Source: Septoria linicola
Taxonomy: Eukaryota > Ascomycota > Dothideomycetes > Mycosphaerellales > Mycosphaerellaceae
Assembly (NCBI GenBank): GCA_024114885.1
Contig: CP099428.1
Span: 1,364,001-1,428,000 of the forward strand
DNA length: 64,000 nucleotides
Reading direction: 5' to 3'
In this document: one piece after another, positions 46,559 to 58,420 of the stretch
Position numbering within the stretch: the stretch's first letter is position 1
Layout: each line of letters starts with the position of its first letter
Notes under the pieces: generated by a model
The model's input: the letters and a program-made list of their open reading frames with translations, nothing else
Databases searched by the model: none
Told to the model about the DNA's origin: nothing
Translations under genes and position numbers: made by a program

Positions 46559-48231
46559 ATGGCTGGCACACGGGACACGGAGAAGTGCCGTCAGTCATCC
46601 TCTGACGAAGGGACACTCAACACCGAAGCCAGCACCACACAACACAAGCCAACTAGCAGGCCAGCATGCTTCAGGTCAACCCCACAAGAAGTTCTGTTTG
46701 TGCTGTGCGCGACTATGGCAATCGCAATGTCATCGCTGCTCCAAGGCTCGGTCACAGTCACATCATCATCCATCGGACGTGATCTGAAGATGTCGACAGC
46801 AGAGATCACATGGATTACAGCAGCAAGCTCGCTTAGCGCAGGCGCGTTTCTACTACTCTTTGGCAAACTTGCAGACCTATTCGGACGGCGTGCGCTATTC
46901 GTGGGATCTCTCTTTCTGTTCTCGGTCTTCGCTCTCGGCGCTGGCTTTTCAAATCGACCTATCGTTCTCGATGTACTGAATGGCGTCCTCGGACTGTTCA
47001 ATGCTAGCGCGGTACCTGCTGCACAGGGACTGCTGAGTCTGTCATACCCAATCTCAAGTAAACGCCGGAACTATGCATTCGCTTGCTTCTCTGCGGGCAA
47101 TCCTCTTGGCTTCGCTTTTGGTGCTATATTCGGAGGTGTAGCGGCAACGATCTTTAAATGGAGGGCCTCTTTCTGGCTGATCTCGATTGTCTTCTTCGTA
47201 TTTACCATTATTGGCGCAGCCACGATCCCACAAGATCCGGAAGCAAAAGCCAAGCTCAGCGGAGAGACCGTCAAGCGGTTTGACATCGTTGGCGTATTCT
47301 GCGTAGTCTTTGGCATCGGCATGTTCAGCGCATCTCTCAGCCTCGGAGACACTGCACCTCACGGCTGGAGAACTGGCTACGTTTTAGCACTACTGATTGT
47401 CGGACTCTCATTGTTGGTAGCTTTTGTGCTATGGGATATCTGGATTGGTGATGAATATGCTCTAGTGCCGATGGGCATATGGAAAAATCGCAACTTCTCA
47501 GTGGCACTTTCGATTTTGTCACTTGGTTTTCTGGCATTCACACCAGGTACATTCTTTTACGCCCTCTATCTGCAGAATGTCTGGGAGTTCTCACCCATCA
47601 TGGTTGCAGTCCATCTTCTACCGATGTTCATTGTTGGCCTGATTGCCAACGGTGTCGCTGGCTTGATTCTGCACAAGGTCTCGAACAAATTGCTCATGTG
47701 GCTTGGAACGGCTTGCTATACCGTTGCCTTCCTCTTGCTGGCGCTCAACAGACGGACCAGTAGCTACTGGGCATTCGCGTTTCCTGCTCTGATTCTTATT
47801 GTAAGTAATTTCCCTCAGTCGATCCTGTGTAAAGCCTATAATGTATTGTGCTTCACTTTTCTAATGACTCCCAGGTGATTGCCGCCGATCTACAATTCAA
47901 CGTCTGTAACATGCTAGTCATGACAAGTCTACCCAAGTCGCACCAAAGTATTGCCGGCGGAATCTTTCAGACTGCCGTGCGCTTGACTGCTGTGATTGGC
48001 TTTGGCGTTGCGACAGCGGTCTTCAATGCTGTAGAGGCTAGTCCGGCGCTTTTAGATTTCTGGGACGAAGCCACACAGCCATACACGGCGGTGTTCTGGA
48101 TATCAGTAGCTTACTCGGCACTGAGCATGTGTCTCGTCCCCTTTCTGACGCTTGGAACGCAAGGCGGCGACGACCAGGACCACTCCTCGGCGACAAATTC
48201 CACGAATGGTGTGCACGATTCCAAGAGCTGA
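46559..48231 (+). CDS. MFS efflux pump, DHA2 (14-TM) type
   Basis: Exons 46,559-47,800 and 47,875-48,231 (74-nt intron) give 532 aa. After a 45-residue polar tail it has about 14 hydrophobic segments. Motif A is present between TM2 and TM3 (G-K-L-A-D-L-F-G-R-R), along with W-I-T-A-A-S-S-L-S-A-G in TM2, the antiporter-type G-N-P-L-G-F-A-F-G-A-I-F-G-G motif, and W-R-A-S-F-W. The layout is that of drug:H+ antiporters such as aflatoxin-cluster pumps. It probably exports the cluster product across the plasma membrane and may give self-protection. Confidence 0.85.
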
Positions 48232-48615
48232 GATCGGCCCACCAACAGGGCATGAAAAAGCTCTCAAGTGTCAATCTACTGCTGCATTGCGTCTGCGGCA
48301 CCACGAACAATTTCGGGGTCACGAGACTGAGAACTGCCGCGATACTGCAAGCGGCACGGTGAACGATCAATCCCAAATTGTGGGCGTTTGCTGTCACTTT
48401 GTCACAAAGCGCAGTGTCTCCACCGGGGGCTTGGAAAATGGAATCATTTGGTCGTCAGATGCGCATCTGGATTATCAAAGATACGTATTGTGCAACGTCC
48501 TTGCGTGTCAAGCTACCCCCAAAACGCCGATGAACACCACCCAGCTCTTTCCGCCAAACTTGCAAGCTATGCTCAAGGGCTCTATCGAGCACGTTAATCC
48601 TTGGAAGCCGTCAGA
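48232..48615. other. Convergent intergenic region
   Basis: Common 3' region of the pump and the secreted-protein gene. Nothing else seen. Confidence 0.5.
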
Positions 48616-49367
48616 CTAGATCAGTCTGTTTACGTGGACCAAGTTGTCGATGTCCAGAACAGCCAGCCCAGGCGTCAAGTCAGCCTCAGCAATACCAATC
48701 GTGACGTTCTCTAGTCCCACCAGCGAGGCACTGTACGATAGAGGCAGCGTGGCCAGGGCCAGTGGTGCCTGGGTTACCGTGGTAGGTGTGAACGTGTACC
48801 TCTGAGCTGGAGCCTGCAAACCAGTGGTGTAGAAGCCGGTGACCGTAATGGTGCAGCCAATAGCTGGAATGACGAATGATTGACCTGTGTTGGCAATGCA
48901 GCCGAAGTAGAAACTGTTTAGGTTGAAAGAGCCTATGTCGTTGCCCGCGGCAATTGTGCCGAAGGGTTTCATGGTGATCTCGCCGATCTGGGTCAGAGTC
49001 TCAACAATGCCTGTTGCTGCCACTTGTCTGCCGCTCTGCGGACGAAGACCACTACCCAATGTGCCAAGGCAGAAGGTGTTTCCGAAACAGAGAGCATCGA
49101 GGAAAGGAATGCCTGGCCGCTTGAGACGAGTTAGACGAAGTCATCATTGATGGAAACATCATGATACTGAGGAAGACCTACAGCAACGACCCAGCCGTTA
49201 TATAACAGGCTATTGTATGTTCCGACAGCGGAGAGCTGTGGCGCGCCTGGTAGAGTCGCGAGATCGTCGTAAGTATCAGTCCTTCGACCAAGGCCACTTT
49301 GACGGGTGTCGAGAACTGCTGCGAAAGCAGTGCTGGCGAGAGCTGCGAGAGTGATGAGTGGAGCCAT
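48616..49367 (-). CDS. Small secreted protein, paralogue of the 13,930-14,722 gene
   Basis: Exon 1 starts at ATG 49,365-49,367 and encodes a clear signal peptide (M-A-P-L-I-T-L-A-A-L-A-S-T-A-F-A-A). The remaining frame (48,616 to about 49,160) is in another phase, so an intron lies near 49,120-49,190. Its borders could not be fixed, because the in-frame options use an AAG acceptor or are only 38 nt long. The C-terminal part has F-Y-F-G-C-I, then P-A-I-G-C-T-I-T-V-T-G-F and L-D-I-D-N-L-V-H-V-N. It matches the start-less gene near 14 kb in order and spacing. TATATAAG lies at about 49,454-49,464, 90 bases upstream. It is probably an extracellular beta-sandwich protein of unknown function. Confidence 0.65.
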
Positions 49368-51577
49368 GTTGGATCACGGAGCGAGTGTAATTGCTGTACG
49401 GTCTGCTGATTGTTGAAGCTGATGATGATTCTCACAGTCCAGGACAGTTCTCCTCTTATATACACCTTCGCTACCATACATCTGCTCTTCAACTCTTCAC
49501 CAGCGTGTAAGGAGACTACAGCTCCGTACGCGACCCACTCTGGCTATGCTCGGGGACACTACATTGCCCACACATTGGATCTCTCCAAACCTAAGCGGCG
49601 CTTGACTTTGCATTCTGTAAAGTCCTAATCCGTACCACACGTGGGTACGATCACCAGCAATGATGCTAGAATCCAGTCAGAGGCGTGTGCGACTCTACCA
49701 GCCCAAGGACCCATGGCGAACGAGAAGCGGGATATCCCCGGCTGCAATGTGCGTGTGTGTAACACAGCATGCAACGTTCACGCCACATACCCATTTCTCG
49801 CCAGAAATGGCTGCCCATACGAGTCGCGAGAGGAAGGTGATATTCATGCGGACCATTTATTCCTTCTGCACGTGCGTAGGATTCTGTTCCCTGGTCTGAT
49901 CCTAACTTAAATTCAACTCCACTCCAACTGTACCCCCACTCCACTGCATGTCTCACTCCCTTGCCAAGAGCAGATTTGTCCATCGGTCTGGCGGGCTAAA
50001 TCGATAAGCTGTGCAAGGGACCATGCCTCGTATGCAGCAGCACACCGATCGCGCGAGCGTGAGGCTGCAGCCTTCCAACGGCACACCCTCTTGCGGGAGA
50101 ACTCCTCGTCCAGACGTCGCGATCCGGTCTGTAGATCGCCCTCTCTGCAACAGACGCCTTCAACTAGCGGCCATCAACGCACTGACTCCTGAACATCAAC
50201 AAGTGCCGCACCACAGATGTGCTCTTCATCAGGTTGAACAGAAGCAGAATGTAGCTCTCCATACAGGGTATGAACATACATAACCGCAAAGCAGCTCAGC
50301 AAGCTGCTTTGGGTCTCTATGCAAGTCGGCTAAACGGACCCTTCTTCGTCGTGTCGAACATGCCCTATGCACAAGCGCTAACCTGTCTCGCGGCTCGAGA
50401 CTGCATTGCCCCGATCCAGCCTGGTGGGACTGCGAGACCATGTATCTATTCGTCTACAGTTCCCCTAGGGAATGGACACCGGTCGTCAGACAGAGTAGAG
50501 CGTGGGAGAGTCACACAGCAAAAGACATCCCGATGTCTTGCTGTGGGCACGAGTCCTGCCCAGTGGTAGCATGGCTCATTTTTGGAGAAAGAACACAAAG
50601 ATGCTTGTCCAGCGACTAAGGACTTGCAATTACCTACTGCGGGCGGAGCTCGCCTGTGCCTCGAGACACTGTACCAGGTCTGACTTGTCGCCGGCTCTTC
50701 AGACATGGGAAGAATCGAATCGTGTCACTTGACAAGTCCTGCCAGGCTATCCCTAGCGTTAGAAGAACGCAGCCAGCCAGTCGAACGCGCCATGTGCTTC
50801 TAGCTTCTGCAACGAAGCTTTTCCCCCAATGTGCGATGAGCGACTTATGCGCCACATCCTGCCCTCTCCTCATCATTGTCATTGTGCTCCATTAGCCACA
50901 GATGCCCACGCAAGAACCGCCATTTTTTTTGGATCAAGAAGCTTCCGCAATCATCATAGTACCACGATACCGCTATGGAGAAGCAGTACCCACGAAGTTG
51001 GTACATGCTAGTCTTGCCATGGGTCGAACAGAGAGTAGCTACTGCAGCTAAGCGCATCAATACTTTTCCGAGGCCAAGGTCCTCAAGCAGAAGCTCTGAG
51101 CCATCGTTGTACTACCGCTCATCTGATACAAGAGCGTGGTCAGGCTGAGCTTCTGCAGCAGAGGAGATCGAATCGAGAGCTAAGAATGGGCAGAGTGAGG
51201 TGACGGCCAAATGTTGGAGTCGCGCGTGAGCTATGTATTCGTGGTTGATAGTTGCACTGCGTGCTTTCATGAGCACTACAGGAAGTCATTGGCAGGGAGC
51301 AGAAGAAGGACGGTGTTCGTTGGCGGATTGGATTGATAGCTTGAGCTGATGGCTAATAAGCTGAGCGACTGAGACTACGACCTCAGCAGTGTCCTTTGAA
51401 TGTCTGTGCAAGTAGGAGTGAAAGCCATTCTTCCCAGCGCACCTTCGACTAGGCAGCCCGTGTGTTGGCAGAGCTGTCGGCTCTCCATTCATCGTTAAAC
51501 GCGGTACCCCATGTGCTGATGCTGTTGGTTGCAAGCACGCAGCCTCCGTCGCCTTGCGTTCTTATCGCGATTGACGT
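49368..51577. other. Long intergenic region, no gene recognised
   Basis: About 2.2 kb of normal composition. The left end holds the TATA box of the secreted-protein gene. The rest has only frames of 60-105 codons on both strands, with no domains, signal peptides or clear gene structure. An unrecognised non-coding RNA or species-specific gene cannot be excluded. Confidence 0.45.
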
Positions 51578-52569
51578 CTACCTCCCCGGCACGACATTCA
51601 ACACGCCACCATCAATCGCCAGAATCTCTCCATTCACATAGTGATTACGTGCAAAGAACAGAATCCCCATCCCAATCTCCTCGTCCCGTCCCGCTCTCAT
51701 CATAGGCACATGCCCCGTCGCCTCAATCTTCTCTTGCGGAAACTCGCTCTTCTGCCGGCTATCGCTCTCTTGGGCCGTCATTTCCGAGGGGAAGTAGCCC
51801 GGCGCGATGCTGCAAACAGTCAGCTAAAGTCAGTCAACAAATCTCCTCTCACCGCGTCGAAGGACAAATGTCTTTGTGACAGAGGTGGGATGCAAACATA
51901 CCTATTCACCCTAATCCCCGCCTTCTGAAACTCCGAACTCATCAATTTACTCAAATGCACCGTCGCGCCTTTGGCAGCATTATACGAGAAATGCCCCTGG
52001 CTGTCCCGCATTAACCCACTCATACTCGAAATCGTAATAACACTCGCGGAGAATTTCTCGAATTTGCCGCCGCCTTTCGACGTAGCTGCTTGGAGCAACG
52101 GCAAGAATGCCACAGCGGTGAAGTAGACTGATGTTACATCGGTGGAGAAGGTGCTGTTCCACTCTTCGACACTCTCGTTGTCCCATAATTTGGTGCTGAG
52201 GTCTTGCGCGTCTTCTTCTTCGGGCTGGGCTTTGGGGCCCGAGACGCCGGCGTTGCAGACGAGGAGATTGACGTATTCTTCTTTTTTCCTGAGTTCTTGG
52301 ACAAGGTTGCTCAGGTCCTCTTTCTTGGTGACATCGCAGGGTCCGAGGGGGATGATTTGTCCGCCGGAGCGTTCTTGCTGAGGGCTGTGCTCTTTGGCGG
52401 CGTTTTCGAGGGCTTCGACGCGGCGGCCGGTGATGTAGACTTTGGCTCCGTTGGCAGCGAGGGCTTGACTGGCCATGAGGCCGATGCCAGTTGCGCCTCC
52501 AGTTACTACGCAGACGTAGTCTTTGACGCTGAAGAGACGCGAGGCGTCGAAGTGGTGCGTTTCGGCCAT
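51578..52569 (-). CDS. Short-chain dehydrogenase/reductase (RhlG-like)
   Basis: Exons 51,902-52,569 and 51,578-51,809 (92-nt GTATGT...CAG intron) give 299 aa. It is a classical SDR: T-G-G-A-T-G-I-G cofactor loop, C-N-A-G, Ser in I-S-S-M-S-G, Y-N-A-A-K catalytic pair, and after splicing V-N-S-I-A-P-G-Y-F-P-S-E-M-T. It ends with A-I-D-G-G. This pattern is like the fungal relatives of rhamnolipid 3-oxoacyl-ACP reductase. It is NADP(H)-dependent in all likelihood, with unknown substrate. It lies 3.3 kb beyond the pump, so it could be a distal cluster member or an ordinary metabolic gene. Confidence 0.85.
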
Positions 52570-53295
52570 GATGTGTTGTTGCTTTCCTGTCGCTGTGGTT
52601 TGATCGCTTGTCGAGAGAACGAGTCAGTGAGAAAGGGAAGCTAAGAACTCAAACGTGAACACAATGATGGAATACTTCCTTGCTGAGCTCTCAAGCAACA
52701 CAAAAAGACATTGAGCTGTTTGTGATGACGTATGGTGGTGACAGTCTGGTGACGCGCATCGTGTCGCAAATGGAGCACCAGAGCATGTGATTTGGTGATG
52801 TGTGAAAGTGCTGCACGATAAGTCAAGCTTTGAAAATATCGTTGGTGTCTGGGGTATCTAATCGAGCAATTCAGGTCAGGTAACATTACGCTCTCATACG
52901 TACTGGCCTCATACCCTCGCGCCAGCCTCAGTCTCAGTAGTAATCCTCTCCACTCCATTCTCCTCTCGATTCCGTGCCATTTCTCTCTTCCGCCTTCACA
53001 AAAGGGATATGCCGCTTAAGTCAACAGCGCTTGATGGCCACGACTTGTTATGCGAAGCGCTTCGATCTGTGAGCGCAGCCCAATGTCTCGTGCGTATCCT
53101 CGCATAAGGACTCGGGCTGCTTCGCAGTTCCGCGATCCAAAAGGCGCATCACGCTCCCGATGGAGCATACGTGTCTCGCTCCGCTTCGCATGGCCCTGCA
53201 TGTCCGATCCCAATCGATCGTTTTCTGTCGAACTCCATAGTTCTAGTGAAATTGGGTTGCTCTCGCCTGGTCTTTCCTGCCTTGCCCCTCATTGC
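52570..53295. other. Intergenic, nothing recognised
   Basis: Promoter of the SDR and 3' flank of ICE2. Short frames only. Confidence 0.5.
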
Positions 53296-54612
53296 TCAAT
53301 CTAGCTTCCAGTGCAGTCCGTCGTCCTGGTCCTTTCCGAGGTACAGTTCCACCGCGTACAGTGCCATCGTGCCTGCCAAATTGGCCCACCGAGAGATGTT
53401 GCCACCTCCTTCACCGCCTTGACTGGTCCACCATTCTCCAGGATGATCTGCTGAGGCAGTTGCAAAGTGCTGCATCAGCAGACTGGTGTAGACCGCGATC
53501 AGGATACTTGGGCTGTAGTAGGTGAGAAATCCCATCAGCCCGTGAACGCCTTCCGAGTCTTCAAACGAGGGATCTTGTGACAATGCTCTCGCTCCTGATT
53601 CGCGGACTGCCGGAATGATGCGTGCGGCTGCATACAAGACGATTAGGCGGTAGATGAGGGAGATAATGACCGAAGGCGTCACAGTCTGCACCGCAGCGAG
53701 CATGAAACCAAAGCCATTGTGGATATTGGCAGGGAGTGAAGAGAGCGCCTGAGTGATGGTCGAGAAGCTGGCCATGAGGACTGGAGGGAGAGGTGGAAAC
53801 TCGTTGACATCGTTCGGTAGGGGCGAGTCTGGTAGTGGGTGACTTGGTTGATAGTCGGTGAAGATTTGGTAGATGCACAGGGTGATGTACGCGAAGAGCA
53901 GGCTGCTCTCCACGATGTTACCTCGTCCGCTGCCAATACCCCAGGCACACAAGAAGACGGCACAGGTAATGGCGATGCCAATCAGAACAGCATCTTGGCT
54001 ATCCAGTCCGGGAAACGTCGACATGCGCCAGATGAAGTAGCATGAGCTGGCAATAATGCTGCCCGATGGTATCAAAAGCCCCAGCATCCACCTGTCGCCG
54101 CCGTCGTCGTTGTTGACCAGGTATCGCGTGACTTGTCCCGCAGCTTGTATGACCAGCAAACTGCAGAAGCCCTCGACCAGTTGGAAGACTGGCATGGAGT
54201 ATCGCAGCAACTTGTCCCATCCGCCGATCAAAGCATTCTGCAGTAGACCTTCTCTCCCAAAGACCCATTCCTTGAAGCTCGTGCTTTGATGCAGTGGTTT
54301 AGTCGCGTTGTAGAATGCGCGACTGACCCAGTTGGCCTCGTCCCCGGATTCGACACTGAACTTGTTGAGACTCCAGATCAGCAGACCTCCGATCATCAGT
54401 GGTTGCAGCGACGCGACTGCTGCCACGCCAGCTTTCCTCCATGTTGATTTCTCGGGCGTGGCCAGTCGTAGGGTAGAAAGGACAAAGTAGTACATGGCCA
54501 GACTCAAGCTGAAGGCCAGACCGCATGTTCGTCCACCGACATCGAAGGCGAGCGGGATGGTGAAGACGATGGCAGCGAGGAAGAGCGAGCTTCCAATGAA
54601 GCGGAGGATCAT
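53296..54612 (-). CDS. ICE2: ICE2-family ER membrane protein
   Basis: Single exon, 438 aa, with about nine to ten hydrophobic segments. Conserved-looking runs are S-L-Q-P-L-M-I, L-L-I-W-S-L-N-K-F, W-D-K-L-L, P-V-F-Q-L-V-E-G-F-C-S-L-L-V-I-Q-A-A-G-Q, C-A-V-F-L-C-A-W-G-I-G-S-G-R-G-N, and I-Y-Q-I-F-T-D-Y-Q. These are hallmarks I associate with fungal Ice2. In yeast that protein sits in the cortical ER, aids ER inheritance, and links lipid droplets to membrane phospholipid synthesis. The second half contains a Pro-rich loop. It was started at ATG 54,610-54,612. The transposon at 54,973 lies only about 360 bases upstream, in or near its promoter. Confidence 0.8.
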   Translation of the reverse strand: MILRFIGSSLFLAAIVFTIPLAFDVGGRTCGLAFSLSLAMYYFVLSTLRLATPEKSTWRKAGVAAVASLQPLMIGGLLIWSLNKFSVESGDEANWVSRAFYNATKPLHQSTSFKEWVFGREGLLQNALIGGWDKLLRYSMPVFQLVEGFCSLLVIQAAGQVTRYLVNNDDGGDRWMLGLLIPSGSIIASSCYFIWRMSTFPGLDSQDAVLIGIAITCAVFLCAWGIGSGRGNIVESSLLFAYITLCIYQIFTDYQPSHPLPDSPLPNDVNEFPPLPPVLMASFSTITQALSSLPANIHNGFGFMLAAVQTVTPSVIISLIYRLIVLYAAARIIPAVRESGARALSQDPSFEDSEGVHGLMGFLTYYSPSILIAVYTSLLMQHFATASADHPGEWWTSQGGEGGGNISRWANLAGTMALYAVELYLGKDQDDGLHWKLD

Positions 54613-54972
54613 GGCAACCTTGTCCCGGGCGGAGCGGTGGTTGGGTGTGGAAGCGGTGGTTATTGTCGTGTCATGCGGCAGTCGAGAAGAGATGCGCCTC
54701 TTCTCACCAGTCTGCCTATCTGGTCTGCCTATCTGACCTGCCTGGACTGCCTGCCTGCCTACCTGCCCACTTTCTCGGTCGCGGAAGACTCGAGGAAGGA
54801 GCGCGCGGTGGAGAGGAAAGAGCAGGAGGAGGAGAAGTCGCGAAAGTGGAAGGTGGGTGAGGCAGTAGTGCTCTCACAATATCGAAATTGTAGCGCGCGG
54901 CGCGTTAGGCTAAAGTTGAATTCTTTTGACCGCCAGATTGCAGAGAACGAAACGAGGGTCCAGGCTGATGAC
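54613..54972. promoter_or_regulatory. ICE2 upstream region with CTGC-rich repeat
   Basis: Promoter space of ICE2 bounded by the transposon end. It includes an imperfect (CTGC/CTAT)n tract at about 54,713-54,770 on the plus strand. Confidence 0.45.
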
Positions 54973-54978
54973 GGTGCG

Positions 54979-55007
54979 CCATTCTGACCAGTCCGCCATA
55001 TCAAACT
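54979..55007 (+). repeat. Left terminal inverted repeat
   Basis: 29 bases identical to the reverse complement of 59,434-59,462. The first internal difference is T here against C in the partner, a C-to-T change. Confidence 0.9.
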
Positions 55008-55081
55008 TCGGCAACGCAATAGCAATAAACACACTCTATCGCTTCTAATTCACTCTCTATACTCGCTGCATACTCGCAATC

Positions 55082-58000
55082 ATGGCTCCGCGTGCTCTAG
55101 ACTACTTACTATACCATAACTATATCCGCTAGTATAGGGAGGTAGGTTATACTCTACTAGAGATCTAATCTACCTTTTACTACTCCTTTCGAGTTACTAT
55201 TACTAAACGCACCCTCGAGCGCACACTGTCTACATTGTCTATTCGACTTAATAAAGACCGTAGTAGGAAGGTATAGAATATTCTAAATAATAAGGACAAA
55301 CTCTAGATACGTATAGGCTTTATATATAATATCCTACGTCTTAAAGATAGCGAAGCTATATAGGTTTTAATAGACGAGGGCTTTAATATTACTATAAGGC
55401 AATACCGCCGTATTCGGATTAATAGGCTAGGACTATAGAAGATAGAGAGTAGTACGGATTATATAGACGTAGAAGTATATATCGTAGAAATACTAGCGGT
55501 AGAGCTAGACAAGTTATTAGTTAAAGTATATAGTAAGGGCAATCTCTATACTTATCTACGGTCTAAATATAATATTATTAGGTAGTAGGTACTCGTAGCT
55601 AAACCTTAGGTACTCGTAGCTTATACTCGTAGTAACTAGATTTATCGTATTACTTCTCTACTTAATCCTAAAGGCGTACGGCGTCGTCTTAACTATATAA
55701 ACGAATACTATAGAGCTGTTATTATACCTAGTCTAGGCTTTACTATCTTAATAGATATATACTATAAGTTTAAGAAGTAGCTTATTTAGATCTACGCTAG
55801 TATCTATATCTATTCGCGTTATATAGAGTAGATATATATTAGTCTATCTAGAAGGATAGCTATATTAGTTCTCGCTTAATACCTTGTAGTACTACGCGCT
55901 ATAGGTACTATACCTTAAATCCTCTAATCTAATCGTAGTATAGAGACTATACTAGCTATAGATACTTATTTTAAGATCCGGAACGTTATCTATACTATAG
56001 AGTTAGAGGCTATAGTAGCTATAGGTAATAAGCTATTACTACCGTTACGATTTAACTAATACTTTAAGTATAGAACTAGTAAGATAAACTAACGTATTAA
56101 ATTATAGTAGGCTTAGTAAGCTAAAGCTCTAGCGCTATAGAGAGGATACTTCTATTAATTACTAATTAAGGACTTATACGATAGCGATTTACTTATCGAC
56201 CGTATTACCTTCCTAGCGATATATATACTAATTATACGCGAGGCTATTAGCGAGTTTATACGAGTATAGAACAGCTATAGGATCTGGAAATAGCCTAAGC
56301 GTCTATACGTTATTATAGGCATTCCGTATATACTACGATACTATCTATATATATACGGTGCTAGTAATTAATCTATTCTACTACTAGACGGCGTTCTAGA
56401 CGAGATTAAAAGGGAACTAGAGGGCTTCGGTATATAATCGTAACTACTCGCTATAGTAACTCGCTAATAAAATACAGACCTAGAAGCCTATCTACCTATA
56501 ATAACCCTTAAATAGTATAGCTACGCCTTATAGCTATACGGCCTTATACTGCCTATAGACGGTAATACTAACTCTATTTCTAGTAAGCGTATTTACCGTT
56601 ATACTTATTTAATACTACGTATACTCGTATTATAGTATATCGTATTATAGTAATAGCCGACGCTTAGTAAGCTTGATAAGCTATTAGCTATACGTAGGTA
56701 GATTAATATACGGTAAATAAGAGATATATTTATAGCCTCTAATAGTATACTAATCCTCGATAAAGATAACGGAATTATAGAGATAGAGTTTACTAACGAT
56801 CTATAAGTTAATAATCCTTAAGAGCTATCCTAATTAGTAATAGCCTATAATATAGCGTTAAAAACCCTACTCTACGAGTATATCTACGAGGCTCGGCGAG
56901 TACGTACTTCTAAATATTTAACTATTCCTCTCTTTCTTAACCTATACTATTTACTCTCTACTAATCGACCTTATCTATTAGGCTCGCTTACTATAACTAT
57001 AGCCTAGCCCTAGGGCAAGTACTATATAATATTAGGCGTTAAATATAACTATATATTTAGTAGTTATCTTTACTATAGTTAATATACTATACGTAACCCT
57101 AACTCTCTAAATAAGCGAATCGTCTACGAGCTATCGGTTATACTAGCGCCTACCTTAACGAGTCGCTCTACTATAGCGCCTACGAGTTATACGAGTACTA
57201 TAGTTACTACTCCTAGAATAAATACTAGAGCTACTACTAATACCTTCCCTTCGCTCTCTTAGGTTACTAATAAGGAGCGTAATATAGCTATCCTTAAACT
57301 TAAGAAATATACTACTCCTAATACTAGTAGTAGATTACTATCGTAGCGTCTAGTATCTACTCTACTACTAAAAGCTAAGTAGAAGGAGCCTCTAATTAAG
57401 TTCCTTTATATATATAAGCTTTATCTATAGTACGTTACTATTAATAACTCTAGCGTTTAGACGTACTAGGATATCCGTCTATACGATACTACTATAGACA
57501 TATAGACGGATTAAGACTAGTATACTAGCGATAATATAACTCTTATAGAGTACTTCCTTTCTCGCTATCCGTAGCTACTAGCTACGCCGATTATAGATAC
57601 TAAGGACTTTAAAGAGGTATTCTTCTATACTAGCTTCTAAGAGGACAATTAGCCTAAGCGAGTATCTAAAAGGGTATATATAGACTATTAGAATACTAAT
57701 ATAAGTAGGGCTATAGGTATATTTAGATAGCCGAAGGCGAAATAATCTAATAGGTAGGCCTATTTAATTAAGATCTATATATACTAGAGGAAGGGCTCTT
57801 AAGTTAAAGCTAAAGGTAAAGGCAAAGTAGACAAACGTAAGTACCGTAAGAGTACGGCTACGAGTTAAGCGAGCTTATCCTCGGTGTTTATAAATATTAA
57901 GACTAAAGCTAGAATACGTATTAAGTAAGAGAAGGGTATATAGACTATAGTAGAGTACGATAGTATAAAGCCGCCTAAGATAATTAATCTTTCTAATAAC

Positions 58001-58420
58001 GAGGCCTCTACGAGTACTACGAGTCTAGAGATTATATAGTAGCTCGCTCTATAACCTATAGCTACTTAGTCTACGGAGTCGGAGCTTAATAAGCAATTAT
58101 AGGCTAGTCCGGCGACTATATAACTAATAATATAGCTAACTATAGAGCTAACTATAGAGTTAACTATAGAGCTAACTATAGAGCTAACTATACCTATTAA
58201 GCTAGCGGCGAAGCGATAGAAGTAGCTATAGGTAATATATACTACTAGAGAGACTAGGAGTAGTAAATAGTACTCGCTACGGACTCGTAGAGCAAATACT
58301 AGTTAAATTATAGCCTAAGGAAAATAGGATTAGAGGAATTAGTATACTAGGATAGGACAAGAGTAGATATTAGTTTTTATACTCGTAGTAACTCGTAGTT
58401 CGATTACTTATAAACTCGCT
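55082..58420 (+). pseudogene. RIP-inactivated DDE/integrase-core transposase
   Basis: From ATG 55,082 one frame runs more than 1,000 codons without a net frameshift. It is broken only by TAG/TAA where Gln or Trp is expected. The N-terminal part looks like helix-turn-helix DNA-binding repeats (Q-Y-R-R-I-R-I-N-R-L-G-L). The core has L-I-D (Asp, 55,754-55,756), then S-N-R-S-I-E-T (55,928-55,948) and N-stop-R-I-K-L-stop-stop (to 56,107). The usual form of this fungal integrase-core family is S-D-R-G-x-E-T and N-Q-R-I-E-x-W-W. The Asp-to-Asn and Glu-to-Lys changes are each TG-to-TA, so RIP removed two catalytic residues. A short L-T-I-E repeat follows near 58,136. It cannot make a protein now. Confidence 0.7.
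58134..58193 (+). repeat. 12-base tandem repeat coding L-T-I-E
   Basis: About five copies of CTAACTATAGAG, in frame with the transposase, encode a tetrapeptide repeat. One copy has TTA for CTA. Confidence 0.8.

Noticed and set aside
27698..48231. Cercosporin or aflatoxin/dothistromin cluster
   Set aside because: The PKS has a single ACP, and the expected FAD monooxygenases, reductases and zinc-cluster regulator genes of those clusters are absent. Only generic genes (OMT, P450, MFS) are shared.
49900..51300. Several overlapping 60-105 codon frames on both strands
   Set aside because: No domain, signal peptide, splice logic or codon pattern favours any of them. They look like chance frames in GC-balanced intergenic DNA.
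58134..58193. CRISPR-like or regulatory repeat array
   Set aside because: The 12-base units are contiguous, without spacers, and are in frame with the transposase remnant, so they are a coding tandem repeat.
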